From Sulfurovum sp. TSL1 (GTDB lineage: Bacteria; Campylobacterota; Campylobacteria; Campylobacterales; Sulfurovaceae): a stretch of DNA of 64,000 nucleotides. The notes under the pieces were generated by a model. That model was not told the origin of the DNA and did not search any database. It saw only the letters and a list, made by a program, of their open reading frames with translations. The DNA is taken from positions 1,037,106 to 1,101,105 of the forward strand of contig NZ_BPFI01000001.1 of assembly GCF_019972135.1 (NCBI RefSeq), in the 5' to 3' direction. Below are positions 7,587 to 15,938 of the stretch, piece by piece. The position numbers were made by a program, and so were the translations under genes. Each line of letters opens with the position of its first letter. Within the stretch, counting starts at the first letter, position 1.

Positions 7587-9505
7587 GCATTTTAGAAAAA
7601 GCCTCACAGGCAAGAAATACCAAACTCAACAAAGTCGAGACAACCAAAGCACTGAAGATGCCGATGGATGTATATACCAAGTTAGAAGAGATCGCTGCAG
7701 CCGGATATGAAGGTCTAGCCAAAGAGGACAGTGCCTATTTTTTAAAATGTTTTGGACTCTTTGACAAAGGGGAAGACTTTATGCTTCGCGTGCGTATACC
7801 TGCTGGACAATTGAACTATGAACAAGCGTTACGTATCGGTGAAGTGGCGCAAAAGTACGGGAATGACTATATCGATCTGACGACACGTATGCAGGTCGAA
7901 CTGCGTTACTTGCAGATAGCAGACATTGCCAAAGTGTTACAGGAACTCAAAGAGGTCGGTATCTCTACGTTTCAGACCGGTGTGGACAACCCTCGGAATA
8001 TCGTGACCGATCCACTCGACGGCATCGCATACGATAACATCATTGAGACCAAACCCATCATTGATGCACTCCAAACTATCTTTGGAGAAGATCCGGACTG
8101 GATCTCCGTATTGCCACGTAAATTCAATACAGGTATCTTAGGTTCTCTTTCGAACTCCTGTAACATCTTTGGACATGACTGCTGTTTTGTCTTAGCCCAA
8201 AAAGATGGGGTATTTGGATTTAACATCTATTTGGGTGCGTGTGTAGGTGTACAGGCACAAGATGCCAACCTTTTTGTGCAGATAGACGAAGTGGGTCTCT
8301 TCTACAAATCACTTCTGACTGTATTTAAAACGTACGGATACCGTGATAACCGTAACAAAAACCGTTTGGTGTTCCTTATCAATGATGTCGGTATAGAAAA
8401 CCTTGTCAATGCGATCAAAGAAGAGGCCGATGCCCAATTTGCTCCTGCAGGTACGACGATGGTACAGTCTCAAAATATCGCACTGGGGTCCAACAAAGTA
8501 CTGGGACGTAATGGTAAATATAATTACAAGATCATCGTACCCTCTGGTATATTCAGCGGTACAGACATGATCGCTGCGGCCCAGGCAGCAAAAGTATTTG
8601 GTACAGGGGATATAAGATTGACCTATGACCAGAATGTCTATATCGTAAATATTGCAAAAGATCTACTGGAAGATTTTGAGGCGACAGAACTGATCACGAA
8701 CTATGCGAAGTTCAATAATCTCTACTTTAATGACATGATAGCCTGTGCCGGGACAGCTACCTGTAGCTTTGGTGTCATACCGAACAAGCCTGATGCCATA
8801 GAAATGGCACATTTCCTGAGCTCTGAAGTAGCCATTACAAATGCCAATGTACGTATGAACTGGTCTGCCTGTCCTAAAGGATGTGGCGTACATGGTATCG
8901 CTGATATAGGATTTGAAGGGTGTAAAGCCAAAGATGAAGAAGGTAACCGTGTGGACGGTGTACACATTTTCGTCGGTGGTAAGATCACGCGTATGGCAAA
9001 AGAAGCACATACCTTACATAAAGCCCTGCCGTTAACAGAAGCCAAACATCATGTGAAATATCTGCTTAAGACCTATGCAGCGTATAAACAAAGAGGTGAA
9101 ACCTATGAAACTTTTGATGACAGGTTTTTATCGGCAAACTACTCTTTTCAAGCCCTTGGTTTTTACACAAAGATAAACTATATCCTCAATGAAAAACTGG
9201 GATTGGATCTTTGGTTTGAACTTGAGAGTGCACCAAAAACATTTAAAAAAGAAGAGTTTGAGATTTTTGCTTTTGGATTGAAACTCTTTAAACTGCTTAC
9301 GGGTGAAAAACGTTATGAGTCGGTTGAAAACTTTGAACCTGTACTGGCCAAACCCAGAAACATTACAAGAGATGAAGTCACCAAACTCAATCCGAAAGTC
9401 CCCCCAAAGCTCTCAGAGGTCATCTACACTATGACCCATCAAGAAAAAAGAGAACGTGCACAGGTCTTCTCTGAGCTGATCGTAGCACTTAAAGAAGTTC
9501 ACTAG
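7583..9505 (+). CDS. nirA: Ferredoxin-type nitrite reductase (sirohaem, 4Fe-4S), with C-terminal extension
   Basis: Six-electron reduction of nitrite to ammonium in the cytoplasm. The two-fold ferrodoxin-like/NIR-SIR architecture is recognisable, and the four cluster/sirohaem cysteines are present: C388-x5-C394 (CAGTATC) and C430-x3-C434 (CPKGC). The nitrate reductase gene follows immediately and the sirohaem synthase gene precedes it, favouring nitrite over sulfite as substrate. At 640 aa it is about 100 residues longer than typical NirA, the excess lying after the last NIR-SIR domain (roughly residues 535-640) without a motif I recognise. No NirB-like FAD/NADH domain is present, so ferredoxin is the likely donor. 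An assimilatory sulfite reductase is the alternative. Confidence 0.9.
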   Translation: MSILEKASQARNTKLNKVETTKALKMPMDVYTKLEEIAAAGYEGLAKEDSAYFLKCFGLFDKGEDFMLRVRIPAGQLNYEQALRIGEVAQKYGNDYIDLTTRMQVELRYLQIADIAKVLQELKEVGISTFQTGVDNPRNIVTDPLDGIAYDNIIETKPIIDALQTIFGEDPDWISVLPRKFNTGILGSLSNSCNIFGHDCCFVLAQKDGVFGFNIYLGACVGVQAQDANLFVQIDEVGLFYKSLLTVFKTYGYRDNRNKNRLVFLINDVGIENLVNAIKEEADAQFAPAGTTMVQSQNIALGSNKVLGRNGKYNYKIIVPSGIFSGTDMIAAAQAAKVFGTGDIRLTYDQNVYIVNIAKDLLEDFEATELITNYAKFNNLYFNDMIACAGTATCSFGVIPNKPDAIEMAHFLSSEVAITNANVRMNWSACPKGCGVHGIADIGFEGCKAKDEEGNRVDGVHIFVGGKITRMAKEAHTLHKALPLTEAKHHVKYLLKTYAAYKQRGETYETFDDRFLSANYSFQALGFYTKINYILNEKLGLDLWFELESAPKTFKKEEFEIFAFGLKLFKLLTGEKRYESVENFEPVLAKPRNITRDEVTKLNPKVPPKLSEVIYTMTHQEKRERAQVFSELIVALKEVH

Positions 9506-11521
9506 ATGAGTCAAACAGTGTGTGCATACTGTGGTGTGGGATGCAAATTAGAACATATCAATGATACACTTAAAGGCGTAAAGGAGTATCCTTCAAACCA
9601 GGGGATGTCATGTGCCAAAGGTATCTCACAATCAAAAACCGTCCATACCAATAGACTATTGGAGGTACACTGTAGAGATTCTATACAAGAGAGTTACAGA
9701 CCTTCCACTTATGCGGATAGCTTCCAATTGATTGCTGAAAAAATCAAACAGACTGCCAACCCTGACAGAATCGGATTTTATCTTTCCGGGCAAATGCTCA
9801 ATGAAGACTATTATGTAGCCAATAAACTTGCAAAAGGTTTTGTCGGAACGGCCAATTGTGATACCAATTCAAGAACATGCATGGCAAGTGCTGTCGTGGG
9901 ATATAAAAAATCTTTCGGAATGGATTATGTTCCCGTAAGAATGGAAGATATCGAACATTGTAATTTAATGATACTCATTGGTGCCAATACTGCTGAAGCA
10001 CATGTTGTATTGCACAACAAGATCAAAAAAGCACAAAAAAAAGGCTTAAAAGTTGTCGTCATTGATCCAAGATTTACACTGACTGCTAAAAATGCTGACC
10101 TCTACATACCCCTTAAAGTCGGTACAGATATCGATCTTTTGAATCTACTTGCTATAAAATTGATAAAAGACGACCATATTGCGTATGATTTTATAAAGGA
10201 GCACAGTAACAATTTCAATAGCTACAAAGAGAAGCTCTTGGCACTTGATGAAAAAATGCTCTTAGAGCGCACACAACTTTCAGAAGATATTTTTGAAGCT
10301 TTGTACAGACTTTTTAGACAGAGTAAAAATATCATCACTGCATGGACCATGGGGATCAATCAATCCGTTCAGGGGGTAGATAAAAATCTTGCTATCAACA
10401 ATCTACATATACTAACAGGACAGATCAATAAAAAAGGTTCCGGCCCATTATCTCTCACAGGACAACCCAATGCAATGGGTGGAAGAGAAGTAGGAGGTTT
10501 GAGTACAACGTTGGCCGTCCATTTGGACTATAGTGAAGAGAACTGCCAAAAAGTATCTGATTTTTGGCAGAGTGACACGCTACCAAAAGAAAATGGTCTC
10601 ACAGCTTTTGAAATGATCGAGAAAGCAGATAAAAATGAACTGGATATCCTCATTATCTGTCATACGGACCCTGTCTATCATCTTCCTCATCGGACATTTG
10701 TTGAAAAAGCATTCAAGAAGATACCTCTGGTGGTTGAGATCAATGCCTATCAGGGAAGTGAAACTTCCAAATTCGCGCATATCCTCATACCAGCAGTACC
10801 GTTTGGACAAAAAGAAGGCACACAGACAAACCTCGACAGGACCTTGACACGTGTAGTAGCTTTTGAAGATAAACATGGTTTACTTCAAGATTGGGAAGTA
10901 TTCGCCCAAATAGGAAAACATTTGGGTCATAAAAAAGCATTTGGTTTTCAATCGTCCAAAGAGGTCTTTGAAGAGTATCAGGAAATGACAAGATTGAGTT
11001 ATAAAAGTCACCTTGATATCTATAAAGCAAACTATGATGCCCTTGAACATACGCCTTTTATATGGGGAGAAGCACTCTATGATAAAAATGAATTTCTCAC
11101 GCCAGACAATAAAGCAAATCTTTTGTTTGTAGAAAACCAAAATCTATCAGAACAACCATCCCCAGCGTATCCTTTTATCCTGCTCACAGGACGAACAAGA
11201 GATCAATGGCATACAGGCAGTAAAACTCTCTATACAGACAATCTTTTAAAATATAAAGCGTTAGAGTTTGTAGAAATACATCCAAAGGATGCCGCAGCAC
11301 TTGGTATCAATGAGGATGAAACAGTAAAAATAATCTCTGTCAGAGGAGCACTCAAAGCAAAAGTTGTTTTCGCAGATATCAATCCAAAAACCATTTTCAT
11401 TCCTATTTCACATAGAGACATCAATTATCTTACAGATGATAGACTCGATCCACTTTCAAAAGAGCCTGATTATAACCATAGTGCAGTCAGAATAGAAAAA
11501 ATAGAAGAGTGTACATTGTAG
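9506..11521 (+). CDS. narB: Assimilatory nitrate reductase, NarB-type molybdopterin enzyme
   Basis: Cytoplasmic reduction of nitrate to nitrite. The N-terminal [4Fe-4S] motif is C6-x2-C9-x3-C13-x22-C36. The molybdenum-ligand Cys is in TNSRTCMASAVVGYKKSFG (C125). A molydopterin-dinucleotide-binding C-terminal domain includes LLTGRTRDQWHTGSKT and PISHRD. At 671 aa it matches the shorter ferredoxin-dependent NarB rather than the longer Klebsiella-type enzyme with an extra C-terminal Cys cluster, which is absent. The ATG directly follows the nirA stop codon (0-bp gap), so cysG-nirA-narB form one operon. No ferredoxin gene is seen nearby. Known in other systems as narB, nasA or nasC. Confidence 0.93.
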   Translation: MSQTVCAYCGVGCKLEHINDTLKGVKEYPSNQGMSCAKGISQSKTVHTNRLLEVHCRDSIQESYRPSTYADSFQLIAEKIKQTANPDRIGFYLSGQMLNEDYYVANKLAKGFVGTANCDTNSRTCMASAVVGYKKSFGMDYVPVRMEDIEHCNLMILIGANTAEAHVVLHNKIKKAQKKGLKVVVIDPRFTLTAKNADLYIPLKVGTDIDLLNLLAIKLIKDDHIAYDFIKEHSNNFNSYKEKLLALDEKMLLERTQLSEDIFEALYRLFRQSKNIITAWTMGINQSVQGVDKNLAINNLHILTGQINKKGSGPLSLTGQPNAMGGREVGGLSTTLAVHLDYSEENCQKVSDFWQSDTLPKENGLTAFEMIEKADKNELDILIICHTDPVYHLPHRTFVEKAFKKIPLVVEINAYQGSETSKFAHILIPAVPFGQKEGTQTNLDRTLTRVVAFEDKHGLLQDWEVFAQIGKHLGHKKAFGFQSSKEVFEEYQEMTRLSYKSHLDIYKANYDALEHTPFIWGEALYDKNEFLTPDNKANLLFVENQNLSEQPSPAYPFILLTGRTRDQWHTGSKTLYTDNLLKYKALEFVEIHPKDAAALGINEDETVKIISVRGALKAKVVFADINPKTIFIPISHRDINYLTDDRLDPLSKEPDYNHSAVRIEKIEECTL

Positions 11522-11542
11522 TGTATTCAGGTATACACTACA
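11517..11542. terminator. Perfect 10-bp palindrome holding both stop codons of narB and the DUF234 gene
   Basis: Arms TGTAGTGTAT and ATACACTACA flank a 6-nt loop. The narB TAG (11519-11521) lies in one arm and the convergent DUF234 gene's TAG (11538-11540 on the minus strand) in the other. It probably forms an RNA hairpin in either direction. No U-tract follows on either strand, so intrinsic termination would be weak; mRNA 3'-end stabilisation is an alternative. Confidence 0.55.
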
Positions 11543-12386
11543 ACAAGTGCTCCAGATCATTCAGATCAAACAAAAGCAGATCATCATCCTGTGCTTGCAA
11601 GAGTTCATTTGAAAATCCGCTCTTGGAAAAGAGGGCATAGACATCCACTTTAATGCCTGACTCTGCTGCTTTTGCTTTGAGCTTGGTCAATTCGTTCTTG
11701 CATACTTTTCGGTCTTTGTACTTGCACTCTCCCAGGATGACCTTTTTATCCTGACTCACAGCCAAAATATCGAATTCACTGTGAATATTCCAAAAACTTC
11801 CACTATCCACGATACTCTTATGCTCTGCATAATGCTGTATCAAAAGTGCATCACAAAGCTGTTCATAGACCAAAGAACGTAAACGCTCATAGTGTTTTTC
11901 AAAGTTCTTTAAAAATGCATCCCCTTTCCCTGCAGCCAGATCTTTTTTATAATATGTCACAAAGCCGAACCAGAAACGCATAAAGGGCTGTACAAAACGG
12001 AGTTTATCCTGTACACGGTAAGAGCGTTGCTCTTTTTTGAGTTTATGTTTGGGGTGGCTGCGCAACGGAGATTCTCTTGAAGCTTCGACTTTCAGTACAT
12101 TTAAATCGACCAGTTCCCCGACGATCTTCTCTCCCAGGGCCTCACTCACTTTTGCCTTTCTAAGTACGGAATAGAGTTTTCCGTCTCCTCTGGCTACTGC
12201 CATCAGTATTTCACGATAGGGACTTTCCAAAAGGTATGAGGGAGAGACAAGTGCTTGAAATTTTGAGAAATTTTGCACAAAATTTGACTCGACCATAGAA
12301 AAGACATCATCAAAATAGTCTAATTCTATATTTTTGCCAATACCGCCCAAAATAGAGAAATACTCAACAGCCTGCTCAAGTTCCAA
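11538..12386 (-). CDS. DUF234 (PD-(D/E)XK nuclease-like) protein without its usual ATPase domain
   Basis: 282 aa. The last ~100 residues contain HSEFDILAVSQDKKVILGECKYK (around residues 203-222), a PD-(D/E)XK arrangement (D...E-x-K) as found in the C-terminal DUF234 domain of archaeal/bacterial DEXX-box ATPases. The N-terminal half looks like a winged-helix region (YREILMAVARGDGKLYSVLRKAKVSEALGEKIVGELVDLNVL). The N-terminal P-loop ATPase that normally precedes these domains is missing. It sits convergent to narB and divergent from the regulator pair, and no link to nitrogen metabolism is evident. Function unknown; stand-alone DUF234 proteins are known in this phylum. Confidence 0.7.
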   Translation of the reverse strand: MELEQAVEYFSILGGIGKNIELDYFDDVFSMVESNFVQNFSKFQALVSPSYLLESPYREILMAVARGDGKLYSVLRKAKVSEALGEKIVGELVDLNVLKVEASRESPLRSHPKHKLKKEQRSYRVQDKLRFVQPFMRFWFGFVTYYKKDLAAGKGDAFLKNFEKHYERLRSLVYEQLCDALLIQHYAEHKSIVDSGSFWNIHSEFDILAVSQDKKVILGECKYKDRKVCKNELTKLKAKAAESGIKVDVYALFSKSGFSNELLQAQDDDLLLFDLNDLEHLL

Positions 12387-12493
12387 GTAAGAAAAATGTC
12401 GGTAAAACCTTTGAAATGATGCTTTGATGAAATCCCTTTGTCCATAGATTTAATTATTTTAACATATTTTTATTTTAATTTTTGTATTATAAA

Positions 12494-12510
12494 TGATTAA
12501 TTATTAAACA
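12494..12510 (+). promoter_or_regulatory. Putative nitrogen-regulon operator, site 2 (regulator gene promoter)
   Basis: TGATTAATTATTAAACA, matching TGATTAA-N3-TTAATCA except in the last arm. It begins only a few bases after a TATTAT/TATAAA -10-like box at 12485-12493 and 16 bp before the regulator ATG, so it would overlap the transcription start. That position fits autorepression, unlike the activator-like positions before nasA and amtB. Confidence 0.45.
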
Positions 12511-12525
12511 ACACCAAAGAGTATT

Positions 12526-13260
12526 ATGGAAACATTTTTTAGCAAATCAGATAAAATACAACATATCATCAAGAGTTTTACCCTCACCAAAACACTTTTT
12601 GTTTCATCTATCATCATTGGTGAAGCACATACCGGTAAAAAGTCACTTGCACGTTACCTTTTCCCGGATACACCTTTGGTTTCAGGTAACGATCAACAAG
12701 AAGTTGAGGAAGCACTTGAGCAAAATGATGAGCTTATCATCACCAATTTTGAAAAGCTCAGTAATCAGAATTCTCTTGATTTTACCAATAAACGTATTAT
12801 AGCTACAGCAGATTATATGGGTAATCCAGAGCTCATTGATGACCTTTTTGCTTTTATTTATACCATGCCGTCACTCCAAGAGCGTCCTGAAGATATCGAT
12901 TATTTAAAAGAACTCTTCATCAAAGAGGCATGTTCCACTTTAATGCTAGAAGGGAATACATTTGAATCTGAGTACATCCCTCTCAATCTCACGAAAAACA
13001 GTAAAAGTCTCAAAAGGTCTGTCTATATACACCTGATGAAACAGACTATGAACGCGCAGGATATAGAAGAGATACTCTATCACTATCTACTGAAGCACCT
13101 TGATGGTAACGATGCATACAGGGAACATCTTAGTTTATATGAGAGGCCTCTTATAGAAGCGGGGCTTCACAAATTTGGTTCACAACTGCAGCTTTCACAG
13201 GTTTTGGGGATCAACAGAAACACACTTAGAAAGAAGATACATGAGCACAACATCGATTGA
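12526..13260 (+). CDS. Truncated NtrC-like transcriptional regulator with Fis-type HTH, no receiver, no GAFTGA
   Basis: 244 aa. A Walker A-like IIGEAHTGKKSLARYLF (residues about 30-46) aligns with the GExGTGKE loop of sigma-54 activators. KRIIATADY resembles sensor I, and MPSLQERPEDIDYL matches the PPLRERxEDI signature. The last ~36 residues are a clear Fis/NtrC HTH ending in LGINRNTLRKKIHEHNID. Missing are an N-terminal receiver domain, the GAFTGA loop that contacts sigma-54, and the acidic Walker B (ELIITNFEKL instead of LFLDE). It therefore probably regulates sigma-70 promoters. It overlaps the following PAS gene by 20 bp and precedes amtB-glnK, which argues for nitrogen control. The specific target site is inferred, not shown. 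Confidence 0.82.
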   Translation: METFFSKSDKIQHIIKSFTLTKTLFVSSIIIGEAHTGKKSLARYLFPDTPLVSGNDQQEVEEALEQNDELIITNFEKLSNQNSLDFTNKRIIATADYMGNPELIDDLFAFIYTMPSLQERPEDIDYLKELFIKEACSTLMLEGNTFESEYIPLNLTKNSKSLKRSVYIHLMKQTMNAQDIEEILYHYLLKHLDGNDAYREHLSLYERPLIEAGLHKFGSQLQLSQVLGINRNTLRKKIHEHNID

Positions 13261-13942
13261 TTTTAAATCCTTTATAGAATGGGACAACAACCCTTTCATC
13301 CTTTTTAATGATCAGGGGAAAATACTCTATCTAAATAACGCTGCAGAAATTTTATTCGGGTATGTCACCAAAAAGGAACTTTATGATATCGCTTTATCTT
13401 ATGCGCCTCAAACCTTCGGCTATAAGACCACCTCTCTGGGACTCAATTATGACACCTATAACTTTCATGCTATTGCAGTAGGATATGAGAATGAAGAGCA
13501 GATCTCCTTACGTCTATACAACACGCCACGTATAAAACCCACACGTAAAATAGAAAAAGACAAACTTTTCACCACAGATATTAACATCCTGCTTGAAGCC
13601 AACATAGCACTTTTTAGAACAAAGAATTCCAATCCTCTGAAGCTTCTGACCGATCAGGATCTGCCTGCATTTAAAATAGACCAAAATAATTTCTCCAAAC
13701 TATTAAGAAAAACACTGAATGCATTTAGATCTTCAGACTCCATTGATATTTCTCTTACACTACTGGTTGGTCAGCATGTCATGATAGACAATCAAAGAGT
13801 CCCTATCGCTCAACTTTCCATACTTGCCAATGGGCGCTATGCAGATACTGATGATGAGATATGCAGCCATGCAGAGATGAGCCAGATCAAATGTGTTCTT
13901 AAAGAACACTCTATTAAGCTTGAAATTCCTCTGATTCAATAA
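13241..13942 (+). CDS. PAS-domain protein resembling a degenerate NtrB sensor
   Basis: 233 aa from the ATG at 13241 (MSTTSIDFKSFIEW), which overlaps the regulator gene by 20 bp; a further upstream in-frame start lies deep in that gene. Residues about 10-100 form a PAS domain (NPFILFNDQGKILYLNNAAEILFGY) like the NtrB sensor region. The remainder (KIDQNNFSKLLRKTLNAF ... AQLSILANGRYAD) looks like a worn histidine-kinase ATPase domain, but there is no phosphoacceptor His box and no convincing G1/G2 boxes. A catalytically dead partner of the regulator is the likeliest reading. What it senses is unknown; direct interaction with PII, as with NtrB, is a possibility. Confidence 0.7.
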   Translation: MSTTSIDFKSFIEWDNNPFILFNDQGKILYLNNAAEILFGYVTKKELYDIALSYAPQTFGYKTTSLGLNYDTYNFHAIAVGYENEEQISLRLYNTPRIKPTRKIEKDKLFTTDINILLEANIALFRTKNSNPLKLLTDQDLPAFKIDQNNFSKLLRKTLNAFRSSDSIDISLTLLVGQHVMIDNQRVPIAQLSILANGRYADTDDEICSHAEMSQIKCVLKEHSIKLEIPLIQ

Positions 13943-13952
13943 GCAGCCATAT

Positions 13953-13969
13953 TGATTAAAAATTAATCA
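13953..13969 (+). promoter_or_regulatory. Putative nitrogen-regulon operator, site 3 (upstream of first amtB)
   Basis: TGATTAAAAATTAATCA is a perfect 7+7 palindrome with a 3-bp centre, 80 bp upstream of the amtB ATG and about 50 bp before the start site implied by a weak TACTAT -10 box at 14001. It lies 10 bp after the PAS gene stop codon. Confidence 0.6.
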
Positions 13970-14040
13970 ACAGGCTATGGTAAAAAAATATCATTCATGT
14001 TACTATTGTCTTGTAAAAAATTAATTTAAAAGGAAATAGC

Positions 14041-15348
14041 ATGAAACTAAAACTTTCGGCTCTAATGGCAATGTTTTTGCCTATCTTCGCTTTCGCAGAA
14101 GATAAACTGGACACAGGTGATACAGCATGGATGATGGTATCAACAGCATTTGTACTTCTTATGACACCAGCAGGACTGGCACTTTTCTATGGAGGTATGA
14201 CAAGAGCTAAAAACGTACTCAATACCTATGCAATGGTAATGGGTGCATTTGTAGTTGCATTTGTTGTATGGATCATTGCAGGTTATTCTATTGCATTTGG
14301 AACCAATGAGAGCGCAATGCTTCAAAATGTGTTTGGCGGATTCGGTAATGTAATGCTTGACGGTATTAAGTGGACTGATCTTTCCGGTACATATCCTTCT
14401 TATGTATTTATTGCATTCCAAGGGACATTTGCTGCTATTACTGTAGCGATCGCTGCAGGTTCTGTGATCGAACGTATGAAGTTTTCAACTTGGATGGTCG
14501 TTGTAATCCTTTGGGGTCTTCTTGTGTATGCTCCTGTAACACACATGGTATGGGGTGGTGACGGTGCGCTTCTTTTTGATGCTGGTGCCCTTGATTTTGC
14601 CGGTGGTACTGTTGTACACATGAATGGTGGTTTAGCTGGACTTGTACTCGCACTATTGGTTGGTAAAAGAGCTGGTTACCCTAAAGTAGCTATGAAACCA
14701 TATAGTATCCTTCTTACTGCTGTAGGTGCTGCATTATTATGGTTCGGTTGGTATGGATTTAATGGTGGTTCAGCATTCGGTGCAAATGCTATCGCTGGTC
14801 TTGCTGTCATGACAACAACTGTTGCAACTGCTGCAGCTGCTGTAACTTGGATGCTTCTTGAGTGGTTTGTCTTTAAAAAGCCAACACTTCTTGGCATTGC
14901 TTCAGGTATCATTGCCGGTCTGGTTGCGATCACACCTGCTGCTGGTTTTGTAAGCGTTGGTGGAGCATTCATCGTAGGTATCGTTGGGTCTATCATTGCA
15001 TTCTTCGGTGTGGTAACATTGAAGAAAAAACTTGGTTATGATGATTCTCTTGATGCATTTGGTATCCACTTCCTAGCAGGTCTATGGGGTGCTCTTGCAA
15101 CAGGTCTTCTTGCACTTGATGACAAAGATCTTCTCTGGGATGGTCCACTTAAAGAAAGCGGTGACAGAATGGGACAATTCATGGTACAACTTGAGTCAGT
15201 CGTAGTGGTTGGTCTCTTTACACTTATTGGAACTGTGATCGTTTACTATATCGCTTCAGCGGTCACAGGTGGGGCAAGAGTAGATGAAGAAACTGAGTCA
15301 ACTGGTCTTGATGAGATAGTTCACGGTGAAAATGTAGTGAATGCCTAA
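14041..15348 (+). CDS. amtB: Ammonium transporter AmtB, first copy
   Basis: Inner-membrane ammonium channel of the Amt/Rh family. The 435-aa protein starts with a cleavable-type signal peptide (MKLKLSALMAMFLPIFAFAE), as in many bacterial AmtBs, then 11 membrane helices. The pore twin histidines are present in LDFAGGTVVHMNGG (His about 193, with the conserved Asp) and FGIHFLAGLWG (His about 343). FYGGMTRAKNVLNT is the family N-terminal signature. RBS AAAAGGAA precedes the ATG. It is followed after 36 bp by its PII gene. The upstream palindrome and the preceding regulator pair suggest induction under nitrogen limitation. Confidence 0.96.
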   Translation: MKLKLSALMAMFLPIFAFAEDKLDTGDTAWMMVSTAFVLLMTPAGLALFYGGMTRAKNVLNTYAMVMGAFVVAFVVWIIAGYSIAFGTNESAMLQNVFGGFGNVMLDGIKWTDLSGTYPSYVFIAFQGTFAAITVAIAAGSVIERMKFSTWMVVVILWGLLVYAPVTHMVWGGDGALLFDAGALDFAGGTVVHMNGGLAGLVLALLVGKRAGYPKVAMKPYSILLTAVGAALLWFGWYGFNGGSAFGANAIAGLAVMTTTVATAAAAVTWMLLEWFVFKKPTLLGIASGIIAGLVAITPAAGFVSVGGAFIVGIVGSIIAFFGVVTLKKKLGYDDSLDAFGIHFLAGLWGALATGLLALDDKDLLWDGPLKESGDRMGQFMVQLESVVVVGLFTLIGTVIVYYIASAVTGGARVDEETESTGLDEIVHGENVVNA

Positions 15349-15726
<378 letters not shown>

Positions 15727-15778
15727 TCTTTAGAGAAAAGGAAACCATGCCTTACCAACTCTCATTTTTAAGAGGGAA

Positions 15779-15804
15779 GGGAGAAGCTCTTCTCCCTCTT
15801 CTTT
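15779..15804 (+). terminator. Rho-independent terminator after first amtB-glnK
   Basis: GGGAGAA / TTCTCCC stem with GCTC loop followed by the T-rich TCTTCTTTT. It lies 53 bp after glnK and immediately before the palindromic operator of the second amtB, so the two amtB-glnK modules are probably separate transcription units. Confidence 0.7.
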
Positions 15805-15821
15805 TGATTAATTTTTAATCA
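15805..15821 (+). promoter_or_regulatory. Putative nitrogen-regulon operator, site 4 (upstream of second amtB)
   Basis: TGATTAATTTTTAATCA, a perfect 7+7 palindrome with a TTT centre, directly after the terminator of the first module and about 126 bp before the second amtB ATG. No unambiguous -10 box was identified between it and the gene. Confidence 0.58.
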
Positions 15822-15938
15822 CTTTTCTCCTTTTTGACCCATTATCATTTTTAAACTGCTTTATTTTCGAGCAATACAGACTTCCAATAGATTCCAATAA
15901 TCGATACAATACCAACATTAGAATATAAGGAAATCAAT

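Noticed and set aside
13953-13969. FNR/CRP-type site reading (TTGAT...ATCAA)
   Set aside because: The half-sites are separated by 9 bp instead of 4, and no CRP/FNR-family gene is nearby; a different regulator fits better.
15747-15821. 24-codon frame with a good RBS (AAGGAAACC-ATG) after the first glnK
   Set aside because: It runs through the terminator hairpin and the operator palindrome, and the peptide has no recognisable feature, so it is more likely accidental.
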